Positions 1 through 5,882 of a stretch of 7,159 bases of DNA are shown here, piece after piece. The translations under genes and the position numbers were made by a program. The stretch comes from an uncultured Acetatifactor sp. GTDB taxonomy: Bacteria > Bacillota > Clostridia > Lachnospirales > Lachnospiraceae. The stretch lies in NCBI GenBank assembly GCA_947644185.1, contig CANRZC010000115.1:1-7159 (forward strand), given 5' to 3'. The notes beneath the pieces were generated by a model that was not told the origin of the DNA, searched no databases, and saw only the letters and a program-made list of their open reading frames with translations. Numbering within the stretch: the stretch's first letter is position 1; every line of letters begins with the position of its first letter.

Positions 1-31
1 TCTAAATCCACTTGCCTACGGTTTTATCCCT

Positions 32-1132
32 TTACCGCACCGTCCGCCATGCCTTGTAGGCGTAAGGGTAATAGAAGTCCTCTCTGTACGCTGCAAACCA
101 TTTGTCATATCCCTCCAAAGCTTCCAGCCCCAGCATCATGATACCCATCTCTGTATTAAAGTAAAGCATTGGCTTGTATCCCGCATTCTCCACGGTCTCA
201 CAGAAAAGCTTGGCAAATCTGGTGCGGTCCTCTATGGAAAGAGCGTTCATCCGGCCATTTGCACCGGCAACCTTTTCCACATCAAATACAATGGGACATT
301 CCATATGGTAAGGAGCAATCTTTTGCAGTACCAGATTCGCCTCCTCCAGTATCTCCTCCTCCGTGATAGCCTGGCTGTATATATAGGCCCCCACCTTGAT
401 TCCTGCCGCCTGCGCTCCCTGCACATTGGCATCAAAATAGGTATCCTCCACCAGCCTCCCTGTCTCGTACCCTCGATATGCCACCCTGATAAAAGCAAAC
501 TCCACGCCATCCTGGGCCACCAGATTCCAGTCAATATTGCCCTGATGCTCTGACACATCGATCCCCTTGTGGGAAATGACCTGACCATCCTGAAGGTACT
601 GGTATTCGCCAGTTTCAAGAATGTTCAAGTTGGCATCCTCCCAGCTGTTTTGACTCAGGCTGTAATCGATGGGGACAATGTGATATTGTCCGCCGCTGTG
701 TACAATCATATCATCAGGATACAGGGGCCGCAGCGCCTCCAGAACCGAGTCTCCGTCGTTGAGCCTGGTGCGAATGTCTTCTAGCACCTCTGAGGCAGCC
801 TGTTGCCTGGCATTGGCCACCTGCTGCTCCACTTCCTCAGGGGAAACCCCTACCGAGCCAGAAAGCACACCTACTACATTTCCATCTTCATCTACCACAT
901 TTCCATTCTCATCAATGCTGACAGCACTGCTTCCGTCTATCACATTCCCTCCGGAAACAGCCTGCACCCTTTCCCTGAGCCACGCATAGAGCGATACCAC
1001 AGAGAACATTACCACTACCATCACCACCAGGCATGCCAACATGGCAAATATGCGCCGGCGCATCCCTTTTCCCATACGTCTCCTCACACCACTGCCTCTG
1101 TTTCCGGTGACATTATCCATTCTTTCTCTCAT
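32..1132 (-). CDS. Membrane-anchored GH25 family lysozyme-like protein, C-terminus frameshifted
   Basis: Predicted cell-wall muramidase of glycoside hydrolase family 25, tethered to the outer face of the membrane. The N-terminus is Arg/Lys-rich (residues 1-27), then one hydrophobic helix (about 28-51), which predicts N-in/C-out topology. A linker of about 135 residues follows, with a DENGNVV/DEDGNVV tandem at 74-87. The GH25 domain starts at KGIDVSEHQG (189-198). D192 and the D284-x-E286 of FDVE fit the family's acidic active-site residues; WFAAY (345-349) is also typical. The ORF ends abruptly after YKAW (359-362) with four atypical residues. The expected strand ending in V-D-L-(N/D) lies downstream in another frame, so the annotated stop is probably not native. 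The ATG at 1130-1132 has AGGAG nine bases upstream, better than the internal ATG at 1118. The gene sits 114 bases after sigF, perhaps with its own promoter. Family assignment is firm; a sporulation role is inferred from position only. Confidence 0.88.
   Translation of the reverse strand: MRERMDNVTGNRGSGVRRRMGKGMRRRIFAMLACLVVMVVVMFSVVSLYAWLRERVQAVSGGNVIDGSSAVSIDENGNVVDEDGNVVGVLSGSVGVSPEEVEQQVANARQQAASEVLEDIRTRLNDGDSVLEALRPLYPDDMIVHSGGQYHIVPIDYSLSQNSWEDANLNILETGEYQYLQDGQVISHKGIDVSEHQGNIDWNLVAQDGVEFAFIRVAYRGYETGRLVEDTYFDANVQGAQAAGIKVGAYIYSQAITEEEILEEANLVLQKIAPYHMECPIVFDVEKVAGANGRMNALSIEDRTRFAKLFCETVENAGYKPMLYFNTEMGIMMLGLEALEGYDKWFAAYREDFYYPYAYKAWRTVR
871..912 (-). repeat. Two-unit 21-bp imperfect tandem repeat inside the lysozyme linker
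   Basis: Units 871-891 and 892-912 match at 18 of 21 bases and are exactly in phase with the reading frame. They encode DEDGNVV and DENGNVV, adjacent heptapeptides in the extracytoplasmic linker between membrane anchor and catalytic domain. This is most likely a small in-frame duplication that lengthens the linker. The Asp/Asn/Gly-rich unit resembles a metal-binding loop, but two copies are too few to claim that. Confidence 0.7.
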
Positions 1133-1185
1133 AGAAACCCTCTCCTGCTGAATCCATCTTGTTTATCCATCTACCATAGTAAACG

Positions 1186-1216
1186 AATTCCTACCAGAAG
1201 AAAAGGGTTTTTACAC
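1186..1216 (-). promoter_or_regulatory. Candidate SigF-like promoter for the GH25 gene
   Basis: Reading on the minus strand, GTGTA (1216-1212) is followed by a 16-base spacer and GGTAGGAATT (1195-1186). The Bacillus SigF consensus is roughly GYWTA, a spacer of about 15-16, then GGnrAnAnTw. One position mismatches in each element, and the GG of the -10 is present. It would leave a leader of about 45-50 bases before the lysozyme ATG at 1132. The surrounding 1201-1246 is very A/T rich, so chance matches to short motifs are likely. No better SigA-type pair was seen. Confidence 0.25.
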
Positions 1217-1246
1217 AATTTCAAAAATTTTACAAAAAATTAAAGT

Positions 1247-2011
1247 TTACCGGACCTTTTCTCGCAATTTCAAAAGAATCCTTTTTTCCATGCGGCTGAC
1301 CTGCACCTGGCTGACCCCAAAGCTGGCAGCGATCTCGGTCTGGGTCTTATTCTGGAAATATCGCATATAGATCAAATTCCGATCCCCAGGCTCCAAGGTG
1401 TCTAACAGCTGTGTCAGCAGCATATGATTGAGAACCTCCTCCTTTTCCAAATCCTCTCCATTGCAGCCTCCCACCACACTGCTGCCCACACTGCCATCGC
1501 CGCCCCGCACCACCTTGTCTACCAGGTACACCTCGCTGCCATCATCCTGGTACACAGCAGCGTAAATGGATTCTACTTCAATGGATGCCTCCATGGCCAG
1601 CACCACATCCTCCACGGACAGCCCTGCCGCTTCCCCGATTTCCTGCACCGTAGGCTCCCTGTTTTTCGCTCCTTGAAGCTTCTGCCTGGCAAGCTTCACC
1701 TTCACTCCATTTTCTTTGATGGTTCGAGACACCTTCACAGGACCATCATCCCGCAGAAATCTCTTGATCTCCCCAGTGATCATGGGCACTGCATAAGTGG
1801 AGAATTTCAGTCCCAGCTTCAAGTCAAATTTGTCAATGGCTTTTATAAGCCCTATGACACCTATCTGAAATAAGTCCTCTAAATCATAACCCCTGCCCAC
1901 AAATCGCTTTACGATATGGCGCACTAATCCTAAATTGTTCTCTATCAGTACCTCTCTTGCCTCGCTTTCTCCTGCCTGTGATCTGGCAATCAGCACTGAT
2001 GTTCTATCCAT
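1247..2011 (-). CDS. sigF: RNA polymerase sporulation sigma factor SigF
   Basis: Forespore-specific sigma-70 family factor that directs the first compartment-specific transcription after asymmetric division. It is 254 residues, near the Bacillus length. Region 2 is intact: NLGLVRHIVKRF (26-37), DLEDLFQIGVIGLIKAIDKFD (43-63), KFSTYAVPMITGEIKRFLRDDG (69-90). Region 3 includes VKVSR (92-96) and PTVQEIGEAAGLS (120-132). Region 4 has the helix-turn-helix TQTEIAASFGVSQVQVSRME (223-242). The position after spoIIAA-spoIIAB separates it from SigG and SigB relatives. Two differences from B. subtilis SigF as I recall it: the N-terminus is about 17 residues shorter, and a Gly/Ser-rich insert of about 16 residues (169-186) lies in the region 3-4 linker. 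The ATG at 2009-2011 has AGGAG seven bases upstream and lies 22 bases inside spoIIAB, implying translational coupling. SpoIIAB binding holds the protein inactive in the family. Confidence 0.95.
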   Translation of the reverse strand: MDRTSVLIARSQAGESEAREVLIENNLGLVRHIVKRFVGRGYDLEDLFQIGVIGLIKAIDKFDLKLGLKFSTYAVPMITGEIKRFLRDDGPVKVSRTIKENGVKVKLARQKLQGAKNREPTVQEIGEAAGLSVEDVVLAMEASIEVESIYAAVYQDDGSEVYLVDKVVRGGDGSVGSSVVGGCNGEDLEKEEVLNHMLLTQLLDTLEPGDRNLIYMRYFQNKTQTEIAASFGVSQVQVSRMEKRILLKLREKVR

Positions 2012-2487
2012 CCGCCCACTCCTATTTTTTTGATCATGCGGACCCTCGTTCCCTGCCCAGGGGCACTCTCCACTTCTAGATCGTCCATGAATGCCTCCAT
2101 AAATGCAAATCCCATACCGGATCGCTCTAATTCTGGCTTGGTCGTGAATAGGGGTTCCATGGCTTGCTCCACATTCTCAATTCCCTTTCCATTGTCTATT
2201 ACTTCTATATGTAGAATGTTCTTGTCCAATACGCAGCGCAGTCTCACCTTTCCAGGATTTGTTTTTTCACAGGCCCTGTGCTCCTGCCCACCAGGTCTTC
2301 CATAGCCCTGGAGATTCTCATAGCCGTGTATGATGGAATTGGTCACAGCCTCGGATACAGCGGTTTTGATATCTGCCATCTCTTCCATGGTAGGATTTAA
2401 ATGGGTAATAAACGCCGCCACTGCTATCCGGGCAAATCCCTCATTGTCCGAAAGGGCGTCAAATATGATTTCCATTTCATTCTTCAT
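1990..2487 (-). CDS. spoIIAB: Anti-sigma F factor / serine kinase SpoIIAB
   Basis: GHKL-fold protein kinase that binds SigF as an inhibitor and, with ATP, phosphorylates SpoIIAA; ADP favours binding to SpoIIAA. The N-terminus MKNEMEIIFDALSDNEGFAR closely follows the Bacillus protein. Nucleotide-binding boxes: SEAVTNSIIHGYE (45-57; E46 and N50 at the same numbers as the catalytic Glu and Mg-binding Asn of B. subtilis), DNGKGI (98-103), and the lid PLFTTKPELERSGMGF (112-127). R20, implicated in partner contacts, is kept. It is 165 residues against 146 in B. subtilis. Most of the excess is an insert of about 17 residues (58-79, Gly/Pro/charged) between the N-box helix and the next strand. The ATG overlaps the spoIIAA stop as ATGA and has GGAGGT nine bases upstream. 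The C-terminus overlaps sigF by 22 bases, which favours balanced expression of the pair. Confidence 0.95.
   Translation of the reverse strand: MKNEMEIIFDALSDNEGFARIAVAAFITHLNPTMEEMADIKTAVSEAVTNSIIHGYENLQGYGRPGGQEHRACEKTNPGKVRLRCVLDKNILHIEVIDNGKGIENVEQAMEPLFTTKPELERSGMGFAFMEAFMDDLEVESAPGQGTRVRMIKKIGVGGWIEHQC
2019..2023 (-). promoter_or_regulatory. Ribosome binding site of sigF
   Basis: On the minus strand AGGAG (2023-2019) stands seven bases before the ATG at 2011-2009, inside the 3' end of spoIIAB. It fixes the SigF start despite the 22-base overlap between the two coding regions. Confidence 0.65.
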
Positions 2488-2807
2488 GATTCCAGTACCT
2501 CCACTATTTTATTTAATCCCGATAGCCTGAAAATTCTCTGGATCTGCTTGTCCACATGGATGGCATAAACCCGCCCGCCGAAGCAGGATATTTTGCGGTA
2601 GCGTCCCATGATAATACCTATTCCAGAAGAATCCATAAACCTGGTCCTGCCAAAGTCGAATACGATATCTCGCACCTCCTTCCTGACCAGATACCGGTCT
2701 GCGCACTCGCAGATAAAGCCCGCCCCATGATGATCGATTTCCTCCGGCAACTGAATCAGGAGACAGTTATCTATAATCTGAAAATCCTCTGTGGTGACCT
2801 GTCCCAT
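2484..2807 (-). CDS. spoIIAA: Anti-sigma F factor antagonist SpoIIAA
   Basis: Small STAS-domain protein that, when unphosphorylated, displaces SigF from SpoIIAB. SpoIIAB inactivates it by phosphorylation, and the SpoIIE phosphatase (not in this window) reactivates it. From the ATG the product is 107 residues; the Bacillus protein is about 117. The STAS signature FMDSSGIGIIMGRYRKI spans 57-73. S60, the first Ser of DSSG, corresponds to the phosphorylated Ser58 of B. subtilis. PEEIDHH (21-27) and the LSGLNKI helix (96-102) are also typical. Start choice: the longer frame would begin with TTG at 2816, but the purine-rich AAAGGAAGG abuts that codon directly. The same sequence is nine bases from the ATG at 2805-2807, so the ATG is preferred. 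The gene is first in the spoIIA operon and overlaps spoIIAB by four bases. Confidence 0.94.
   Translation of the reverse strand: MGQVTTEDFQIIDNCLLIQLPEEIDHHGAGFICECADRYLVRKEVRDIVFDFGRTRFMDSSGIGIIMGRYRKISCFGGRVYAIHVDKQIQRIFRLSGLNKIVEVLES
2497..2502 (-). promoter_or_regulatory. Ribosome binding site of spoIIAB
   Basis: On the minus strand GGAGGT lies nine bases before the ATG at 2487-2485, inside the last codons of spoIIAA. It is a near-perfect Shine-Dalgarno sequence. It indicates that SpoIIAB can initiate independently as well as by coupling through the ATGA overlap. Confidence 0.65.
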
Positions 2808-2828
2808 ACCTTTCAACCTTCCTTTCTG

Positions 2829-2856
2829 TTTCTATGATAGCCTCCAGACATCCTTA
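2829..2856 (-). promoter_or_regulatory. Candidate SigH-type promoter of the spoIIA operon
   Basis: On the minus strand TAAGGATGT (2856-2848), then a 12-base spacer, then ATAGAAA (2835-2829). The Bacillus SigH consensus is about RnAGGAwWW, 11-12 bases, RnnGAAT. The AGGA core, the spacing and the GAA of the -10 all match; three degenerate or terminal positions do not. Established knowledge: spoIIA is SigH-dependent in B. subtilis. Against it, a start 6-7 bases downstream would leave a leader of only about 15 bases and crowd the ribosome binding site at 2817-2825. Promoter location is therefore tentative. Confidence 0.3.
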
Positions 2857-2864
2857 TAAGCTAA

Positions 2865-2904
2865 GAAAAAAAGAACCCATACCATCTACAGGTTCTTTTC
2901 TTTC
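2865..2904 (-). terminator. Rho-independent terminator ending the valS-folC-TPR unit
   Basis: The arms 2869-2877 and 2891-2899 are perfectly complementary (9 bp: AAAAGAACC/GGTTCTTTT on the minus strand) with a 13-base loop. The A/T pairing can extend outward past one mismatch. On the minus strand the stem runs straight into a T-rich tract (seven T in a row, then CTT). It lies about 25 bases after the TPR-protein stop and before spoIIAA, so it separates the housekeeping unit from the sporulation operon. The stem has only three G-C pairs, so it may be leaky. A plus-strand reading also has T-rich sequence after it, but no plus-strand gene needs it. Confidence 0.75.
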
Positions 2905-2926
2905 GTATTTTCTCTCCCGGTCCCAC

Positions 2927-4330
2927 TTAACCAGCATTCATATTATCCTTGCGCCTTTGTGCGTCCCTGGCCCTTGTGGTGTCCGGGAACAATTCGATGA
3001 CCTGGTCATAGGTAGTGATGGCATTGGCGGTATCGCCTCCTAAGCGATATGCCTCCCCTAAAAGGAACAGTGCCTCCACATTGGCAGCGTCAAACTGCAC
3101 TGCCTTTCCTAGGTTCTCCACTGCCTCTTCATACCGGCCTGCGTAATACTGGCTAGAGCCCTGGTCGTAATATTCTTTTGACAGCTCAGGTCCAATGGTA
3201 GAGGTCATTGACTGGTAGAGTCTCTGGAATCCCTGGGGCATGGTGGCTACATCCACTCGATCGGCAAGTTCTCCCAGCTGCTCTGCCGCCACATGCATAT
3301 CCGCTGTCTCCGTGTAATCTGCTGCTATCTGAAGCAATTCCTCTGTAATCGGTATGGTCCCGCCTGCCCCCGCATAGCCGTCGATCTCTGTGCGCAGATT
3401 CTGCACATTGCCATTGAGATCCTCTATCTGGCTTTCCAGCTCCTGAATGCGGGCCGTCTTTGCGTCCGACTCATTGCTAATCTTTGTAATGGTCTGCTGT
3501 TCCTCATTCCTGACGCGGGATTGGGCCGCTGGCACCACTAGGAAATACATAGCGGCAACGCCGATAATCAGACCGATCACCATGTTCAGCACGGTAGAAA
3601 AGCCGCCTCCCCTTTTGGGTTCCTTCACATTCAAGGGTTGAATGATAATTTCATTGTCACTTTGATATCTGACAGCCTCTTCCTTCTTCCGGCGCTTTAT
3701 CCCTTCCTCCGGTGTGAGAGCCTGCTCCACTTCCTTCAGATACCGAAGGCTCAGAAGGTTGTTCTTGTCGATTTGGATGCATTTGCGCAGCTCTCGCTCT
3801 GCATGATCCCATTCTTCCTGCTTCATATACAAAAGCGCCAGCAGCTGATGGGCCCGTATGAATCTGGGATTCATGGACAGCACCTTCCGCAGCTGTATCA
3901 CTGCCAGATCCTCGCTGTTTTGGTTGCAAAGAACCAGTGCCCGATTGTATTTCTTGATAGTCTGGTTACAGGAATCCAATCGAGCAGAATTGGACTGTAT
4001 CTTATCAATATATTCGTCCGCAATGTTCTTCTCTGGACTCATGTTCTTGCTGGTGACCCACTCTCTCAGTGCAGCAGCCACCTCTCCCATTTCAAAGTAC
4101 ACCAGCCCCAGGAGATTTCGCGCCTTGATATTATTTTTGTTGAACTGCAGACTACGGCGCAGACTTACAATGGCGCCGCTTAAGTCCCTGACGCCAGCCT
4201 TCTCCAGCCCCTCATTATAATACATATTGGACACGTACATCACTTTTTTATATAAGGAGACATCTGCTCCACAGGATGTGCAGAAGTCATGCTCCGACAA
4301 GCGGCGACCGCAATTATAACAAAATATCAT
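2927..4330 (-). CDS. Zinc-ribbon, TPR-repeat, single-pass membrane protein of unknown function
   Basis: 467 residues; not recognised as a named protein. Domain order: a zinc ribbon with Cys 4, 7, 17 and 20 (C-x2-C ... C-x2-C); tetratricopeptide-like helical pairs at about 33-100 and 130-192; a basic stretch (KRRKKEE 212-218, KEPKRGGG 236-243); one transmembrane helix at about 246-268; a predicted coiled coil at about 285-318; then at least two TPRs at about 385-452 (SSQYYAGRYEEAVENLGKAV and LGEAYRLGGDTANAITTYDQ). The positive charge before the helix predicts a cytoplasmic zinc ribbon and first TPR block, with an external coiled coil and second TPR block. This suggests a scaffold linking cytoplasmic and cell-surface partners; that is inference from architecture. 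The first ATG is required for the zinc ribbon and overlaps the stop of the 55-residue gene as ATGA. It has only a distant AGGAG (14 bases), so coupling is likely. It is last in the valS-folC unit. Confidence 0.88.
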   Translation of the reverse strand: MIFCYNCGRRLSEHDFCTSCGADVSLYKKVMYVSNMYYNEGLEKAGVRDLSGAIVSLRRSLQFNKNNIKARNLLGLVYFEMGEVAAALREWVTSKNMSPEKNIADEYIDKIQSNSARLDSCNQTIKKYNRALVLCNQNSEDLAVIQLRKVLSMNPRFIRAHQLLALLYMKQEEWDHAERELRKCIQIDKNNLLSLRYLKEVEQALTPEEGIKRRKKEEAVRYQSDNEIIIQPLNVKEPKRGGGFSTVLNMVIGLIIGVAAMYFLVVPAAQSRVRNEEQQTITKISNESDAKTARIQELESQIEDLNGNVQNLRTEIDGYAGAGGTIPITEELLQIAADYTETADMHVAAEQLGELADRVDVATMPQGFQRLYQSMTSTIGPELSKEYYDQGSSQYYAGRYEEAVENLGKAVQFDAANVEALFLLGEAYRLGGDTANAITTYDQVIELFPDTTRARDAQRRKDNMNAG

Positions 4331-4494
4331 GATTCTTCTTCATACTCCTGTTCAAATTCACCTTCAGACTCTGTTATCTTCTTAATCAGCAAATCTGCTA
4401 TATCTGTCAAATCCTGTTGATAGATAGCATCCTCCACATCCTCCACCTCAAGGCTGGGATGGAATTTTTTCAGTTCGTCTTCAAAATTTATCAT
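4327..4494 (-). CDS. Small acidic protein, 55 residues, unknown function
   Basis: A short reading frame fills the space between folC and the zinc-ribbon/TPR gene exactly. Its ATG overlaps the folC stop (ATGA, 4494-4491) and its TGA overlaps the next ATG (4330-4327), the same coupled arrangement as spoIIAA/spoIIAB. AAGGAG lies 11 bases before the ATG. The product begins MINFEDELKKFHPSLEVEDV and ends with an EFEQEYEEES tail. It has 19 Asp/Glu against 4 Lys, so it is strongly acidic, and has no Cys, signal peptide or membrane segment. Residues 28-40 (DLTDIADLLIKKI) could form an amphipathic helix. The precise tiling with both neighbours is strong evidence that it is translated. A role as partner or regulator of the downstream membrane protein, whose pre-membrane segment is basic, is only a hypothesis. 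I do not recognise a named family. Confidence 0.8.
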   Translation of the reverse strand: MINFEDELKKFHPSLEVEDVEDAIYQQDLTDIADLLIKKITESEGEFEQEYEEES

Positions 4495-5810
4495 ACCTTA
4501 AGCAACTCCTTAATCTCACCCACCAAATACAGACTTCCCGCCACATAGATACGTTCTTTGTCCCTTCTGCTCTCATACAATCTGCAAAAGGCAGCTCTGG
4601 CATCCCCACATACCTCACAGGTACAGCCCATATGTCCGCCAAACAGTGTGGCAAGTGTTTCTACTTCCAAAGCCCGGCTATTTTGTATCTGTGTCACACA
4701 GATTCTCTCAAACAGGCCGCAGCCTGCCACTTCCTCTACCATGTGTCTGTAGTCCTTATCTTGCATCACACCGAACAACAGACTTCTCGTCCCCTCATGG
4801 CCATCCGCTGCCACTGTCTCCAGGAAAGCACGAATGCCATCCTCATTGTGGGCACCGTCCACATAGACCTCCGGCAGCACCTCCTCCATGCGTCCTGCCC
4901 AGAAGCAGTCCGCCACACCCTTCCTTATCTGCTCTACTGAAATGGTCCTGCCTCTGTCCAGCATCTCTATGGCCCTGCAGGCTAACGAGCAGTTTTCCAT
5001 CTGATAAGCAGCTATAGTGTGAAGCGTAAGAGTAACATCTCTATCATACAGATTGTGTATGGAAAAATCAATGGTTTTTCTCTTAAAATTTGAAAAAGAG
5101 TAGTCATTTTCCGACACAGAATATGCGGAAATTCCAAGTTCCTCCCCACGCTGTCTAAAAACTGCGGTAGTTTCCTCACAGGTGTCCCACCAGACCGCAG
5201 GTACACCGGCACAGAGTATACCTGCCTTTTCAGAAGCGATTTTTTCAAGGGTATCCCCCAGCACCCCCACATGGTCCAGGCTGATATGTGTAATTACGCT
5301 TAATTCTTTTCGTTTTACTGCATTTGTGGCATCCAGCCTCCCCCCTACCCCTGTCTCCAGAATACAGAAGTCTGGGTTTTTCTCTGGAAACACCACCATG
5401 GCAATCAAAAAGAGGTATTCAAAATAAGTGGGATGGTAGGCACCCGGCTCTGCCCTCTTAAGGGCATCCCAATCCAGCAGATTGTAGATGAATAGAAAAG
5501 CCCGCAAAAAGTCCTCCTGGGAAATCATTTCCCCCGCCACCACAAACCGTTCTCTGATACACACCAGATGGGGAGATGTAAACAGCGCAACCTTGTACCC
5601 AGCTGCCTCTAAGATATAGCGCAGATAGGCACAGACAGAGCCCTTTCCATTGGTGCCTGCCACGTGAAGGATCCGCATGGTCTCATCCGGATCTCCCAGT
5701 TTTCGGAGAAAGGCTCTGGTCTCAGCTATTGTATGCTTTGTGGTAAAGCGCGGGACATCATTGATGTACGCTACTGCCTGCTCAAATGTAGTAATATTCT
5801 GTCTTTCCAC
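4491..5810 (-). CDS. folC: Folylpolyglutamate synthase / dihydrofolate synthase
   Basis: Cytoplasmic ATP-dependent Mur-ligase-superfamily enzyme that adds glutamate to folates and, in bifunctional forms, to dihydropteroate. It has 439 residues, the usual size. Motifs: P-loop AGTNGKGS (51-58); TSPHL (78-82); ETGVGGRLDATN (152-163); SLDHVGVLGDTLEKIASEKAGI (177-198), where K195 fits the carbamylated lysine of the family; WAGRME (304-309); and VDGAHN (317-322) in the C-terminal glutamate-ligase domain. The start is GTG at 5808-5810, supported by GGAGGT (5824-5819) eight bases upstream. The N-terminal residues MERQNITTFEQAVAYIND also fit the family start. It follows valS after 72 bases containing a stable hairpin, and its TGA overlaps the next ATG. 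The valS-folC order is common in Firmicutes. Whether it also has dihydrofolate synthase activity cannot be settled from the motifs seen. Confidence 0.95.
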   Translation of the reverse strand: MERQNITTFEQAVAYINDVPRFTTKHTIAETRAFLRKLGDPDETMRILHVAGTNGKGSVCAYLRYILEAAGYKVALFTSPHLVCIRERFVVAGEMISQEDFLRAFLFIYNLLDWDALKRAEPGAYHPTYFEYLFLIAMVVFPEKNPDFCILETGVGGRLDATNAVKRKELSVITHISLDHVGVLGDTLEKIASEKAGILCAGVPAVWWDTCEETTAVFRQRGEELGISAYSVSENDYSFSNFKRKTIDFSIHNLYDRDVTLTLHTIAAYQMENCSLACRAIEMLDRGRTISVEQIRKGVADCFWAGRMEEVLPEVYVDGAHNEDGIRAFLETVAADGHEGTRSLLFGVMQDKDYRHMVEEVAGCGLFERICVTQIQNSRALEVETLATLFGGHMGCTCEVCGDARAAFCRLYESRRDKERIYVAGSLYLVGEIKELLKV

Positions 5811-5818
5811 AGCAAGAT

Positions 5819-5824
5819 ACCTCC
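5819..5824 (-). promoter_or_regulatory. Ribosome binding site deciding the folC GTG start
   Basis: On the minus strand GGAGGT stands eight bases before GTG (5810-5808). No ATG in this frame is nearby with a comparable site, so the GTG start is well supported. The site lies 15 bases downstream of the hairpin at 5840-5868. Confidence 0.7.
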
Positions 5825-5839
5825 GGGACCCTATATTCT

Positions 5840-5868
5840 GCGCCGCAAGGAAACTTCCCCCGCGGCGC
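5840..5868 (-). promoter_or_regulatory. Stable hairpin in the valS-folC intergenic region
   Basis: GCGCCGC (5868-5862) pairs perfectly with GCGGCGC (5846-5840). The interior can pair further (G-C, A-T and G-U) to give about 13 bp around a 3-base loop, so nearly the whole 29 bases fold. On the minus strand it is followed by AGAATATAG, not a T-run, so it is not a standard intrinsic terminator. A processing or mRNA-stability element, a partial attenuator, or control of access to the folC ribosome binding site are possible. The structure is visible; the function is inference. Confidence 0.5.
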
Positions 5869-5882
5869 CATATCTCTAAACT

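Noticed and set aside
1152..1184. Operator-like repeats before the lysozyme gene (ATCCATCT twice, and GTTTA/TAAAC arms)
   Set aside because: The direct repeat is 8 bases and the inverted arms are 5 bp in an A/T-rich stretch; both are within chance expectation and fit no operator I know.
803..1243. 146-codon plus-strand frame across the lysozyme N-terminus and the intergenic gap
   Set aside because: His/Ser/Pro-rich translation, antisense to a real gene, no ribosome binding site judged convincing; a shadow of the minus-strand frame.
1235..1262. Possible terminator after sigF
   Set aside because: Only a 4-bp AAAG/CTTT stem can be formed before the T-run on the minus strand; too weak to call. 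Read-through into the lysozyme gene remains possible.
2814..2816. TTG as the spoIIAA start
   Set aside because: The purine-rich AAAGGAAGG directly abuts it, leaving no spacer, whereas the same sequence is nine bases from the ATG at 2805-2807.
3638..4183. 181-codon plus-strand reading frame opposite the zinc-ribbon/TPR gene
   Set aside because: It lies wholly antisense to a gene with clear domains, its translation is low-complexity Leu/His/Ser-rich with no recognisable motif, and no plus-strand promoter or neighbouring plus-strand gene supports it.
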